A stretch of 64,000 nucleotides of DNA from Actinomycetospora straminea (lineage in GTDB: Bacteria > Actinomycetota > Actinomycetes > Mycobacteriales > Pseudonocardiaceae). Location of the stretch: contig NZ_JAQZAN010000007.1 of the NCBI RefSeq assembly GCF_028737255.1, positions 1 to 64,000 of the forward strand, in the 5' to 3' direction. The position numbers and the translations under genes were made by a program. Position 1 is the stretch's first letter. Each line of letters begins with the position of its first letter. This document shows, piece by piece, positions 22,413 through 30,766 of this stretch. The notes under the pieces are model-generated. The model was not told the DNA's origin. It searched no databases and worked only from the letters and a program-made list of their open reading frames with translations.

Positions 22413-23309
22413 ATGTCGAACCCGCAGCCGGTCCTCTGGCCGGCCACCGACCAGCCCCCCGAGAACCCCCCGGAGCAGACAGCCGAGGTCCCGCCGGGCC
22501 GCCCGCGCCGGTTCGTCCCGGTCCCCGGGCCCCTCGACGGGCACGGCCCCGCGACCGTCCTCGCGATGTGCAACCAGAAGGGCGGCGTCGGGAAGACGAC
22601 GTCCACGATCAACCTCGGCGCCGCGCTCGCCGAGTACGGCCGCCGGGTCCTGCTCGTCGACTTCGACCCGCAGGGCGCGCTCTCGGTCGGCCTGGGCGTG
22701 CAGCCCCACCAGCTCGAGACGACGATCTACAACCTCCTCATGGAGAAGGGCACGACGATCGACGACGTCATCCGCCCGACCACCGTCGAGGGGATGGACC
22801 TGCTGCCGTCGAACATCGACCTCTCCGCGGCCGAGGTGCAGCTGGTCACCGAGGTCGGCCGCGAGCAGTCGCTGGGCCGCACGATCGCGCCGGTGCTCGA
22901 CCGCTACGACTACGTCCTCGTCGACTGCCAGCCGTCCCTCGGCCTGCTGACGGTCAACGCGCTGGCCTGCGCGGACGGGGTGCTCATCCCGCTCGAGTGC
23001 GAGTTCTTCAGCCTGCGCGGGGTGGCGTTGCTGATGGACACGATCGAGAAGGTGCAGGACCGGCTGAACCCCAAGCTCGAGATCACCGGCATCCTGGCCA
23101 CCATGTACGACCCGCGGACGCTGCACACGCGCGAGGTGATGACCCGCGTCGTCGAGGCCTTCGGCGAGCTCGTCTTCGACGCCGTCATCAACCGCACCGT
23201 GCGCTTCCCCGAGACCACGGTGGCCGGCGAGCCCATCACCCGGTGGGCCACGCGGTCGGCCGGCGCCGAGGCCTACCGCGCCCTGGCCCGTGAGGTCATC
23301 GCCCGGTGA
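22413..23309 (+). CDS. parA: ParA-like ATPase (Rv1708 type)
   Basis: 298 aa. Deviant Walker A in NQKGGVGKTTSTINLGAALA, FDPQGALSVGLG and LVDCQPSLGLLTVNAL (Walker A', B). A Pro-rich 50-residue N-terminus precedes the ATPase fold. It is the ParA paralogue always found just before scpA, with no parB next to it, and probably acts with SMC-ScpAB in chromosome organisation (inference from context). Four-bp overlap with scpA. Confidence 0.9.
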   Translation: MSNPQPVLWPATDQPPENPPEQTAEVPPGRPRRFVPVPGPLDGHGPATVLAMCNQKGGVGKTTSTINLGAALAEYGRRVLLVDFDPQGALSVGLGVQPHQLETTIYNLLMEKGTTIDDVIRPTTVEGMDLLPSNIDLSAAEVQLVTEVGREQSLGRTIAPVLDRYDYVLVDCQPSLGLLTVNALACADGVLIPLECEFFSLRGVALLMDTIEKVQDRLNPKLEITGILATMYDPRTLHTREVMTRVVEAFGELVFDAVINRTVRFPETTVAGEPITRWATRSAGAEAYRALAREVIAR

Positions 23310-24106
23310 CGCTGACGCCGGAAGCCCCCGAACGCGTCCGGTTCCAGGTCAGCCTGGACAACTTCGCCGGGCCGTTCGACCTGCTCCTGCAGCTCATCGG
23401 CCGCCACGAGCTCGACGTCACCGAGGTCGCGCTCTCCCGCGTCACCGACGACTTCATCGCCTACACCGCGGCGCTGGGCGACGACGCCGACCTCGAGGAG
23501 ACCACCGGTTTCCTCGTCGTCGCGGCCACCCTGCTCGACCTCAAGGCCGCGCGGCTGCTGCCCCAGGCCGAGGTCGAGGACGAGGAGGACCTCGCGCTGC
23601 TCGAGGCCCGCGACGTCCTGTTCGCGCGCCTCCTGCAGTACCGCGCCTACCAGCAGGTGGCGGCCCTCTTCCGCGAGCTCGAGGGCGCGGCGCGCATGCG
23701 CTACCCGCGCGCGGTGACGCTGGAGCCGCGGTTCGCCGAGCTGCTCCCGCCCGTGCAGCTGGGCGTCGACGCCGACGGGTTCGCCGAGATCGCGGCCGCG
23801 GTGTTCCGGCCCAAGCCGCCCCCGACGGTCGGCCTGGACCACCTGCACGCGTCGACGGTGTCGGTGCCCGAGCAGGTCCGCATCCTCTCCGGGCGCCTGC
23901 AGGCGGCGGGCGCGGCGACGTTCGCCGAGCTGGTCGCCGACTGCGAGCAGGGCATCGAGGTCGTGGGACGCTTCCTCGCCGTGCTCGAGATGTACCGCGC
24001 CCGCGACGTCGCCCTCGACCAGCCGGAGGCGTTCGCCGAGCTCCGCGTCCGCTGGGCACCGGGTGGTGACGCGGGCAGCGCCGGGATGGTCGAGGAGGAC
24101 GCGTGA
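23306..24106 (+). CDS. scpA: Segregation and condensation protein A
   Basis: 266 aa. Kleisin subunit of the SMC complex: FQVSLDNFAGPFDLLLQLIGRHELDVTEV is the conserved N-terminal SMC-binding region (quoted in parts: NFAGPFDLLL), FLVVAATLLDLKAARLLP follows, and the C-terminal winged helix includes LAVLEMYRAR. GTG start overlaps parA by 4 bp; the stop overlaps scpB by 4 bp, so the three genes form one coupled unit. Confidence 0.93.
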   Translation: MTLTPEAPERVRFQVSLDNFAGPFDLLLQLIGRHELDVTEVALSRVTDDFIAYTAALGDDADLEETTGFLVVAATLLDLKAARLLPQAEVEDEEDLALLEARDVLFARLLQYRAYQQVAALFRELEGAARMRYPRAVTLEPRFAELLPPVQLGVDADGFAEIAAAVFRPKPPPTVGLDHLHASTVSVPEQVRILSGRLQAAGAATFAELVADCEQGIEVVGRFLAVLEMYRARDVALDQPEAFAELRVRWAPGGDAGSAGMVEEDA

Positions 24107-24690
24107 CCGATCCCCTCGAGGAGATCGAGGAGGCGCTGACCTCCGACACCGAGCTCGTCGCCGCGCTCGAGGCCGTGCTGCTCGTGGTGGACGCGCCGGC
24201 GCCGACCGACCAGCTCGCCGACGTCCTCGGCCAGCCCGTGGCGCGGGTCGGGGACGCCCTGGAGACGCTGGCCGCCGAGTACACCGAGCGCGAGCGCGGC
24301 ATCGAGCTGCGCGCCACCGGCGAGGGCTGGCGGCTCTACAGCCGCGACCGTTTCGCGCCGTACGTCGAGCGCTTCGTCCTCGACGGCCAGCGCACGCGCC
24401 TGACCCGCGCGGCCCTGGAGACGCTCGCGATCGTCGCCTACCGCCAGCCGGTGACGCGGTCGCGGGTGGCGGCGGTGCGCGGGGTCAACGTCGACGGCGT
24501 CATGCGCACGCTGGCCGCCCGCGGGCTGATCATCGAGGCGGGCACCGACGTCGGCGGCGGGACGCTCTACCGCACCACCGAGCTGTTCCTCGAGCGCCTC
24601 GGCCTGCAGTCCATCGACGAGCTGCCGCCGATCGCCCCGCTGCTGCCCGACGTGGACGACATCGACGAAGAGGGCACCCGCGAGGAGTGA
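24103..24690 (+). CDS. scpB: Segregation and condensation protein B
   Basis: 195 aa, two winged-helix domains. ALEAVLLVVDAPAPTDQLA is the usual N-terminus, and RAALETLAIVAYRQPVTRSR with VRGVNVDGVMRTLAARGLI is the family hallmark. Dimer that binds ScpA in the SMC complex. The acidic C-terminal tail ends TREE and overlaps the next gene by 4 bp. Confidence 0.94.
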   Translation: MTDPLEEIEEALTSDTELVAALEAVLLVVDAPAPTDQLADVLGQPVARVGDALETLAAEYTERERGIELRATGEGWRLYSRDRFAPYVERFVLDGQRTRLTRAALETLAIVAYRQPVTRSRVAAVRGVNVDGVMRTLAARGLIIEAGTDVGGGTLYRTTELFLERLGLQSIDELPPIAPLLPDVDDIDEEGTREE

Positions 24691-26162
24691 ACGAGACCCG
24701 GAAGACCACCGGCGGCGTCATCCGCGGCACCCTGACCGACGGGATCGCCGCCTTCCTCGGCGTGCCGTACGCGGCGGCGCCGGTGGGGGAGCGGCGCTTC
24801 GCCCGCCCCGAGCCGGCGCGCTGGGACGGCGAGCGCGACGCCACCGCGCCCGGCCCGACGGCGCCGCAGGGTCGGACCGACGTCCCGGGTCTGCCCGACA
24901 TCAGCCCGATCGTCGGCCCCGGCTGGGTGCCCGGCGCCGACTACCTGACCGCGGACGTGCGCACGCCCGACGCGGGCGGCGCGGGCCTGCCGGTGATGGT
25001 GTTCGTGCACGGCGGGTCGTTCACCGCCGGCACCGCCCGCGCCCCCGTGTACGACGGCACGCGGCTCGCCCGCGAGGGCGCCGTCGTCGTCTCCGTCAAC
25101 TACCGCCTCGGCGTGCCCGGGTTCGCGGCGCTGCCCGGGGTCGTCGCCAACCGCGGGCTGCACGACCAGATCGCGGCCCTGCAGTGGGTGCGGGACAACG
25201 CGGCGGCCTTCGGCGGCGACCCGGACCGGATCACGGTGTTCGGGGAGTCGGCGGGCGCGCTGAGCGTCGCCGACCTCCTCGTCGCCGCCCCGCGGGGCCT
25301 CGTGCGCCGCGCGGTGGTGCAGAGCGGCGGGGGCTCGCAGGTCCTCGCGCCCGCCCAGGCCGCGGTCGTGACCCAGGCCCTGGCCGACGAGCTCGGCGTG
25401 GACCCGCACGCGCTGGTCGACGTCCCCGACGAGGGCCTCGTCGCCGCCGTCGCGCGGCTGGGCGAGCACCCGCCCGACCTCGCCGTCCAGGGGCTGCGCG
25501 ACCCCCTCATGGGCCTGGCGCTGCTCGGCCCGGTGATCGACGGCGACCTGCTCGACGGCCCGCCCGTGGACGCCGTGGCGGCCGGCGCGGCGAGCGAGGT
25601 CGACCTGCTCGTCGGGCACAACGTCGACGAGATGGCCCTCTACCGGCTCTTCGACGAGGCGCTGGGGCTCGCGCCGCCGGGCGAGGAGGCCCTGCGCGCC
25701 ACCGTCGCGCGCCTCCACGACGACCCCGACCGCGTCGTCGACACCTACCGCGCCGCGGTGCGGGGCGCGACGCCGGCCGCGTTGCACGAGGCGATCCGCA
25801 CCGACTGGATGTTCGGCGTGCCCACCCGCCGTCTCGCCGACGCACACCGCGGGCGGACCTGGCGCTACCTGTTCGCCTGGGGCCAGGACGGCCTCGGCGC
25901 CTGCCACGGCCGCGAGCTGCCGTTCGTCTTCGACGCCGTCGGGCACGTCGACACCGGCGCGCTCGCCGTGCCCGACACCGAGGAGACCCGCGCGCTCGCC
26001 GCCCGGATGCGGACGGCGTGGGTGGCCTTCGCGCGCGACGGCGACCCGGGCTGGCCGGAGTACACCGCCGAGACGCCGACGACGCGCCGGTTCGCCGCCG
26101 AGGACAGCGAGACCGACACCCCCGACGGCCCCGAGCAGGAGGTCTGGGACGGGGTGCGCTGA
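24687..26162 (+). CDS. Type B carboxylesterase/lipase
   Basis: 491 aa, alpha/beta hydrolase of the carboxylesterase/para-nitrobenzyl esterase family. FLGVPYAAAPVGERRF at the N-terminus, VFVHGGSFTAG for the oxyanion hole, VFGESAGALS with the nucleophile Ser, and GACHGRELPFVF with the catalytic His. GTG start overlaps the scpB stop (GTGA), so it is translated as part of the segregation operon although its function is metabolic; in M. tuberculosis rluB directly follows scpB. No signal peptide. Confidence 0.88.
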   Translation: MNETRKTTGGVIRGTLTDGIAAFLGVPYAAAPVGERRFARPEPARWDGERDATAPGPTAPQGRTDVPGLPDISPIVGPGWVPGADYLTADVRTPDAGGAGLPVMVFVHGGSFTAGTARAPVYDGTRLAREGAVVVSVNYRLGVPGFAALPGVVANRGLHDQIAALQWVRDNAAAFGGDPDRITVFGESAGALSVADLLVAAPRGLVRRAVVQSGGGSQVLAPAQAAVVTQALADELGVDPHALVDVPDEGLVAAVARLGEHPPDLAVQGLRDPLMGLALLGPVIDGDLLDGPPVDAVAAGAASEVDLLVGHNVDEMALYRLFDEALGLAPPGEEALRATVARLHDDPDRVVDTYRAAVRGATPAALHEAIRTDWMFGVPTRRLADAHRGRTWRYLFAWGQDGLGACHGRELPFVFDAVGHVDTGALAVPDTEETRALAARMRTAWVAFARDGDPGWPEYTAETPTTRRFAAEDSETDTPDGPEQEVWDGVR

Positions 26163-26170
26163 GCAGGCCG

Positions 26171-26176
26171 TAGGCT
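26171..26176 (+). promoter_or_regulatory. Candidate -10 (TAGGCT) for rluB
   Basis: TAGGCT just after the esterase stop and 27 nt before the rluB GTG would restore independent transcription of rluB after the esterase gene. Confidence 0.35.
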
Positions 26177-26203
26177 GGAGGGCCGGGTGAGCGGAGGAGT
26201 GCG

Positions 26204-26953
26204 GTGAGCGGGTCGGAGGGCGGCGAGGGTGTCCGCCTGCAGAAGGTGCTGGCGGAGGCGGGCGTCGCCTCGCGGCGGCAGGCGGAGATCCTCATGCGGG
26301 AGGGCCGCGTCGAGGTCGACGGCAAGGTCGTCACCGAGATGGGCATCCGGGTCCACCCGGACACCGCGGTGATCCACGTCGACGGCTCGCGGATCGTCAC
26401 CGACACCGAGACCGTGCACCTCGCGCTGAACAAGCCCGAGGGCATGCTCTCGACGATGTGGGACGAGCAGGGTCGCCGCTGCGTCGGTGACGTCGTCCTC
26501 GAGAAGGCCGAGGGCCAGCGCCTGTTCCACGTCGGGCGCCTCGACGCCGCCACCGAGGGTCTGCTGCTGCTGACCAACGACGGCGAGCTGGCGAACCGGC
26601 TCATGCACCCCTCGTACGAGGTGCCGAAGACCTACCTCGCCGAGATCCGCGCTCCCATCCCGAAGGACCTCGGGCGCCGGCTGCGCGAGGGCGTGGATCT
26701 CGAGGACGGGCCGGTCGCGGTCGACAGCTTCCGCGTCGTCGACCGCTCGGGCGCGCGGGTGATGGTCGAGGTCGTGCTGCACGAGGGCCGCAAGCACATC
26801 GTGCGGCGCCTGCTCGACGCCGTCGACAAGCCCGTGGCACGCCTCGTGCGCACCGCCGTCGGTGACGTCCGCCTCGGTGACCAGCGTCCTGGCACCCTGC
26901 GCAAGCTCGGCCAGGACGAGGTCGGGGCGCTGTACAAGGCCGTCGGGCTCTGA
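26204..26953 (+). CDS. rluB: Ribosomal large subunit pseudouridine synthase B
   Basis: 249 aa. S4 domain at the N-terminus (VRLQKVLAEAGVASRRQAE), pseudouridine synthase core with GRLDAATEGLLLLTNDG carrying the catalytic Asp, and KTYLAEI plus GRKHIVRRLL conserved in the RsuA/RluB/E/F group. Modifies a uridine of 23S rRNA near the peptidyl-transferase centre. GGAGGAG lies 5-6 nt before the GTG start. Matches Rv1711 in position. Confidence 0.93.
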   Translation: MSGSEGGEGVRLQKVLAEAGVASRRQAEILMREGRVEVDGKVVTEMGIRVHPDTAVIHVDGSRIVTDTETVHLALNKPEGMLSTMWDEQGRRCVGDVVLEKAEGQRLFHVGRLDAATEGLLLLTNDGELANRLMHPSYEVPKTYLAEIRAPIPKDLGRRLREGVDLEDGPVAVDSFRVVDRSGARVMVEVVLHEGRKHIVRRLLDAVDKPVARLVRTAVGDVRLGDQRPGTLRKLGQDEVGALYKAVGL

Positions 26954-27014
26954 CGAGCCGCCGTCGGCGCGTGACGTGCGCCGGACGGGGCGGACGTCAC
27001 ACCCGTCCGCAGGG

Positions 27015-27020
27015 CACAAT
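27015..27020 (+). promoter_or_regulatory. Candidate -10 (CACAAT) for cmk-der
   Basis: CACAAT is the nearest match to TATAAT in the 110-bp gap and lies 44 nt before the cmk ATG. Confidence 0.3.
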
Positions 27021-27063
27021 GGTCTTCCGAACGCTGTGTGGCCGACGTTCGGGAGGCGCGGGG

Positions 27064-27819
27064 ATGGACGGGACGTTGCGCGGGGTGGTCGCCGTCGACG
27101 GGCCCTCCGGGACGGGCAAGTCGACCACGGCGCGCGGGCTCGCGATGCGGCTCGACGCTCGCTATCTCGACACCGGGGCCATGTACCGCGCCGTGACGCT
27201 CGCGGTCCTGCGCGCGGGGCTGCCCCTCGACGTGGCCGCCACCGCGTCCGACGGCGACGACGACGTGGTGGGCGTGGCGCTCGGGGCGCGGGTCACCGTG
27301 TCCACCGACCCGGCCGAGCCGCGGGTGCGCCTCGACGGTGAGGACGTCGACGCCGAGATCCGCGGCACCCAGGTCACCTCGGCGGTGTCGGCGGTCTCGG
27401 CGCTCACGGCGGTGCGCGCGCACCTCGTGGCCGAGCAGCGCCGCATCGTCGACGAGGCCCTGGCCGACGGGGCCGGCATCGTGGTCGAGGGACGCGACAT
27501 CGGCACGGTCGTCCTGCCGGACGCCGGGCTGAAGGTGTTCCTCACCGCCTCCGAGCTGGTCCGCGCGGGCCGGCGGGACGCGGAGAACACCGCCGCCGGA
27601 CGCTCCGGTGGGCCGGACACCCGGGCCGACCTGGCCCGGCGGGACAAGCTCGACTCCTCGCGCGCGGCGTCCCCGCTGCGCGCGGCGGAGGACGCGGTCG
27701 AGGTCGACACCTCGACCCTGGACATCGAGGGCGTGCTCGCACGCCTGCAGCACCTGGCCGAGGACCGCGGACTGGTCACCGGCCTCGCCGACGCGGGAGT
27801 CGGCAGACACGGAGGATGA
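27064..27819 (+). CDS. cmk: Cytidylate kinase
   Basis: 251 aa. Phosphorylates CMP/d[18 protein letters not shown] is the P-loop, [13 protein letters not shown] the CMP-binding region and [15 protein letters not shown] the second substrate motif. The ATG at 27064 follows GGGAGG at good spacing; an in-frame upstream ATG has none. Slightly longer than the usual 225-230 aa because of the C-terminal tail. Followed by der after 1 bp. Confidence 0.93.
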   Translation: MDGTLRGVVAVDGPSGTGKSTTARGLAMRLDARYLDTGAMYRAVTLAVLRAGLPLDVAATASDGDDDVVGVALGARVTVSTDPAEPRVRLDGEDVDAEIRGTQVTSAVSAVSALTAVRAHLVAEQRRIVDEALADGAGIVVEGRDIGTVVLPDAGLKVFLTASELVRAGRRDAENTAAGRSGGPDTRADLARRDKLDSSRAASPLRAAEDAVEVDTSTLDIEGVLARLQHLAEDRGLVTGLADAGVGRHGG

Positions 27820-27820
27820 C

Positions 27821-29218
27821 GTGAGTCAGGAAGGGCCCGCTTCGCTCATCGGCGAAGGCACGGGCGATCTTCCCGACGACGCCCGCCCGGCGCAGCCGGT
27901 GCTGGCGGTCGTCGGGCGCCCCAACGTGGGCAAGTCGACGCTGGTCAACCGCATCCTGGGCCGCCGCGAGGCCGTGGTCCAGGACGTCTCGGGCGTGACG
28001 CGCGACCGCGTCGCCTACGACGCGCTCTGGAACGGGCGGCGCTTCACGCTGCTCGACACCGGCGGGTGGGAGCCGGACGCGAAGGGCATGCAGGCCGCCA
28101 TCTCGGCGCAGGCCGAGACGGCGATGCGCACCGCGGACGTGATCCTGCTGGTGGTCGACGGCCAGGTCGGCGCCACGGCGGTCGACCAGGCGGTCGCGCG
28201 CACGCTGCGCCGCTCCGACCGCCCGGTGATCCTCGCCGCCACGAAGATCGACGACTCGCGGGGCGAGGGCGAGATCGCGGCGCTGTGGCGCCTCGGGCTC
28301 GGCGAGCCGCACCCGGTCTCGGGCCTGCACGGGCGCGGGTCGGGCGACCTGCTCGACCTGGTGCTCGAGGCGATGCCCGAGAGCCCCCGCGACGACGTGG
28401 ACCTCGAGGGCGGGCCCCGGCGCGTCGCGCTGGTCGGGAAGCCGAACGTCGGCAAGTCGAGCCTGCTCAACCAGCTCACCGGCGAGACCCGCTCGGTGGT
28501 CGACGCCGTCGCCGGCACGACCACCGACCCCGTGGACTCGCTGGTCGAGATCGACGGCGAGACCTGGAAGATCGTCGACACGGCGGGCCTGCGGCGCAAG
28601 GTCGGGCAGGCGTCGGGCACCGAGTACTACGCCTCGTTGCGCACGAAGGCCGCGATCGATGCCGCCGAGGTGACCGTGCTGCTGCTCGACGCCTCCGAGC
28701 CGATCAGCGAGCAGGACCTGCGGGTCGCCTCGCAGGTCGCCGAGGCAGGGCGGGCGCTGGTGCTCGCGATGAACAAGTGGGACCTCGTCGACGAGGACCG
28801 CCGCCACGCCATGGTCCGCGAGCTCGAGCGGGCGCTGGTGCGGTTCCCGTGGGTCGAGCGGGTCAACATCTCGGCGCGCACGGGCCGCGCGGTGCAGAAG
28901 CTCGCGCCGGCCATGCGGACCGCGCTGGAGAACTGGGACCGGCGCGTGCCGACCGGCCAGCTCAACCAGTGGCTCGCCGACGTCGTCGCCGCCACCCCGC
29001 CGCCGGTGCGCGGCGGCAAGCAGCCGAAGATCCTCTACGCGACGCAGGCGCAGAACCGCCCGCCGACGTTCGTGCTGTTCACCTCGGGCTTCCTCGAGGC
29101 GGGGTACCGGCGCTTCCTCGAGCGCAAGCTGCGCGAGACCTTCCCGCTGACCGGCACCCCGGTGCAGATCAACGTGCGGGTGCGCGAGAAGGGGAAGCGC
29201 GGGGGTCGCGGACGCTGA
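27821..29218 (+). CDS. der: Ribosome-associated GTPase Der (EngA)
   Basis: 465 aa. Two tandem GTPase domains: [13 protein letters not shown] with DTGGW, and [13 protein letters not shown] with [12 protein letters not shown]; then a C-terminal KH-like domain. Acts in 50S subunit maturation. GTG follows GGAGGATGAC, so its Shine-Dalgarno overlaps the cmk stop. Matches Rv1713. This is the end of the conserved syntenic block. Confidence 0.95.
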   Translation: MSQEGPASLIGEGTGDLPDDARPAQPVLAVVGRPNVGKSTLVNRILGRREAVVQDVSGVTRDRVAYDALWNGRRFTLLDTGGWEPDAKGMQAAISAQAETAMRTADVILLVVDGQVGATAVDQAVARTLRRSDRPVILAATKIDDSRGEGEIAALWRLGLGEPHPVSGLHGRGSGDLLDLVLEAMPESPRDDVDLEGGPRRVALVGKPNVGKSSLLNQLTGETRSVVDAVAGTTTDPVDSLVEIDGETWKIVDTAGLRRKVGQASGTEYYASLRTKAAIDAAEVTVLLLDASEPISEQDLRVASQVAEAGRALVLAMNKWDLVDEDRRHAMVRELERALVRFPWVERVNISARTGRAVQKLAPAMRTALENWDRRVPTGQLNQWLADVVAATPPPVRGGKQPKILYATQAQNRPPTFVLFTSGFLEAGYRRFLERKLRETFPLTGTPVQINVRVREKGKRGGRGR

Positions 29219-29257
29219 TACATTCCTAGGACTTCGCCGTCCTGAGGAGTGATCGAC

Positions 29258-29830
29258 GTGCACGATCTCGGACCCACCGCGCAGCAGATGGCCCGTGTCG
29301 TCGCCCGGGTGGGCGACGACGACCTCGCCCGCCCGACCCCGTGCGGAGAATGGACGGTGCGCGACCTGCTCGGGCACCTCCTCGCCTTCGCCGGGCACTT
29401 CGTGCGGGTCGCCCGGCACGAGGAGACGCAGGCCGGCGGGGCACCGGAGCAGCTGCCCGACGACTGGCGCACCGAGCTCGACGCCCGCCTCGACGACCTC
29501 GTCACCGCCTGGCGCGAGCCCAGCGCGTGGGAGGGCGAGGGCCAGGCCGGCGGGTTGTCGATGCCGCGCGCCGACCTCGGGGTCGTGGCGCTCGAGGAGC
29601 TGGTGCTGCACGGCTGGGACCTCGCGCAGGCGATCGGCACGGCGTACGAGGTGCGCGACGAGGACCTCGCGATCGTGCGGGGTTTCGTCGCGACCTTCGA
29701 GCACGCGCCGCAGGAGCAGCGCACCGGGCTCTACGGGCCGGTGGTGAGCACCGACAGCGGGAGCGAACTCGAGCGGGTGCTCGCCCTCGCCGGGCGCGAC
29801 CCGCGGCGCCCGCTCACGACCGCCGGCTGA
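29258..29830 (+). CDS. TIGR03086-type DinB-like metal-binding protein
   Basis: 190 aa. ARPTPCGEWTVRDLLGHLLAF is the hallmark of the mycothiol-dependent maleylpyruvate isomerase N-terminal/TIGR03086 group, where His in GHLL and HGWDLAQAIG bind metal. These four-helix proteins are often thiol-related in actinobacteria; the exact role is unknown. GAGGAG at 29244-29249 gives 8-nt spacing to the GTG at 29258; the GTG at 29249 overlaps the Shine-Dalgarno and is less likely. A candidate -10 (TACATT, 29219-29224) overlaps the der stop. Confidence 0.8.
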   Translation: MHDLGPTAQQMARVVARVGDDDLARPTPCGEWTVRDLLGHLLAFAGHFVRVARHEETQAGGAPEQLPDDWRTELDARLDDLVTAWREPSAWEGEGQAGGLSMPRADLGVVALEELVLHGWDLAQAIGTAYEVRDEDLAIVRGFVATFEHAPQEQRTGLYGPVVSTDSGSELERVLALAGRDPRRPLTTAG

Positions 29831-30049
29831 GCCCTCGCCCCGCAGGCTCCCCGCCGATCGTCGGAGTTTGCCGCGGCCGCGGTCACCGGCCGGGCGCAGG
29901 CGCCCACGGTTCGTGGCCGCGCCCGGGCGGACGAGCGATCACCGTGACACCTCGACGGCGGTGTGTCCGCCGCGACCGTCCGAGCACGATGGATCTTGTC
30001 GGGTCGCGGTCGTCGGGGTCGCGAGCCGGTCGACGGGTCGGGAGCCACC

Positions 30050-30766
30050 GTGACCGCAGTGATCACCCTGGACGGCTCGACCGGCGCACGACCGCTGAGC
30101 TACTGCATCGCGGAGTGCCGGCACCGCGTCGTCGTCAGCACGCCGCGCGCCGAGCCGGAGCTGTGGGACGAGTACCTCGCCGGGGCCGCGCGCAGCTACG
30201 CCGCCCACGGGGTCGGCGGGGTGGTGGACCTCGACCGGGTGCGGGAGGGCGCGTCCACGGCGCTGTTCGTCGTTGTTCTCTCGCCGGACGACCGCGTGGT
30301 CGCCGGCCTGCGCTCCCAGGGGCCCTACACCAGCGCCGATCAGGCGCACGCCGTCGCGGAGTGGGACGGGCACCCCGACCAGCCGCTCGTCCGGGCCCTG
30401 ATCGAGGAACGCCTGCCGTTCGGGGTGGTGGAGTCGAAGACCGTGTGGGTGGAGCGCGACGTCCCGGACCGCCGCGAGATCGTCAGCGGCGTCGCCCGGG
30501 TCCCGCTGCACGCCTCGATGATCCTCGGGGCCCGGTACGCGTTCGGGACGGCGGCGGCCCACGCACTGCCGATGTGGGCCGCGACCGGCGCGCTCGCGGT
30601 CGGCGGCCTCGCGACCGCCGGCTACCCCGACGTCCGCTACCGCACGAACCTCCTGTGGTGGGACCGCTGGGACCTGCCCGCCACGGTCCCGGACGGCGTC
30701 CGGCGCGCCCTCGACCTGGAGACCGCGCAGCTGCTGTCGCCCGCGATCCCGGCCGTCCGGCGGTGA
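30050..30766 (+). CDS. Putative GNAT-fold acyltransferase resembling N-acyl amino acid / acyl-HSL synthases
   Basis: 238 aa. The start GTG at 30050 follows GGGAG by 5-6 nt. Features: YCIAECRHRVVV then a helix ELWDEYLAGAARSYAAHG, VVDLDRVREG, and FVVVLSPDDRVVAGLRSQGPY, the order of an autoinducer-synthase/FeeM-like GNAT core (Asp pair, beta-hairpin, Arg-x-x-Gly-Pro-Tyr). The C-terminal half has ARYAFGTAAAHALPMWAATGAL and NLLWWDRWDLP. No signal peptide. It overlaps the ThiF-nitroreductase gene by 4 bp (GTGA), so the two products probably act together. The family assignment is my inference; a new family is possible. Confidence 0.5.
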   Translation: MTAVITLDGSTGARPLSYCIAECRHRVVVSTPRAEPELWDEYLAGAARSYAAHGVGGVVDLDRVREGASTALFVVVLSPDDRVVAGLRSQGPYTSADQAHAVAEWDGHPDQPLVRALIEERLPFGVVESKTVWVERDVPDRREIVSGVARVPLHASMILGARYAFGTAAAHALPMWAATGALAVGGLATAGYPDVRYRTNLLWWDRWDLPATVPDGVRRALDLETAQLLSPAIPAVRR

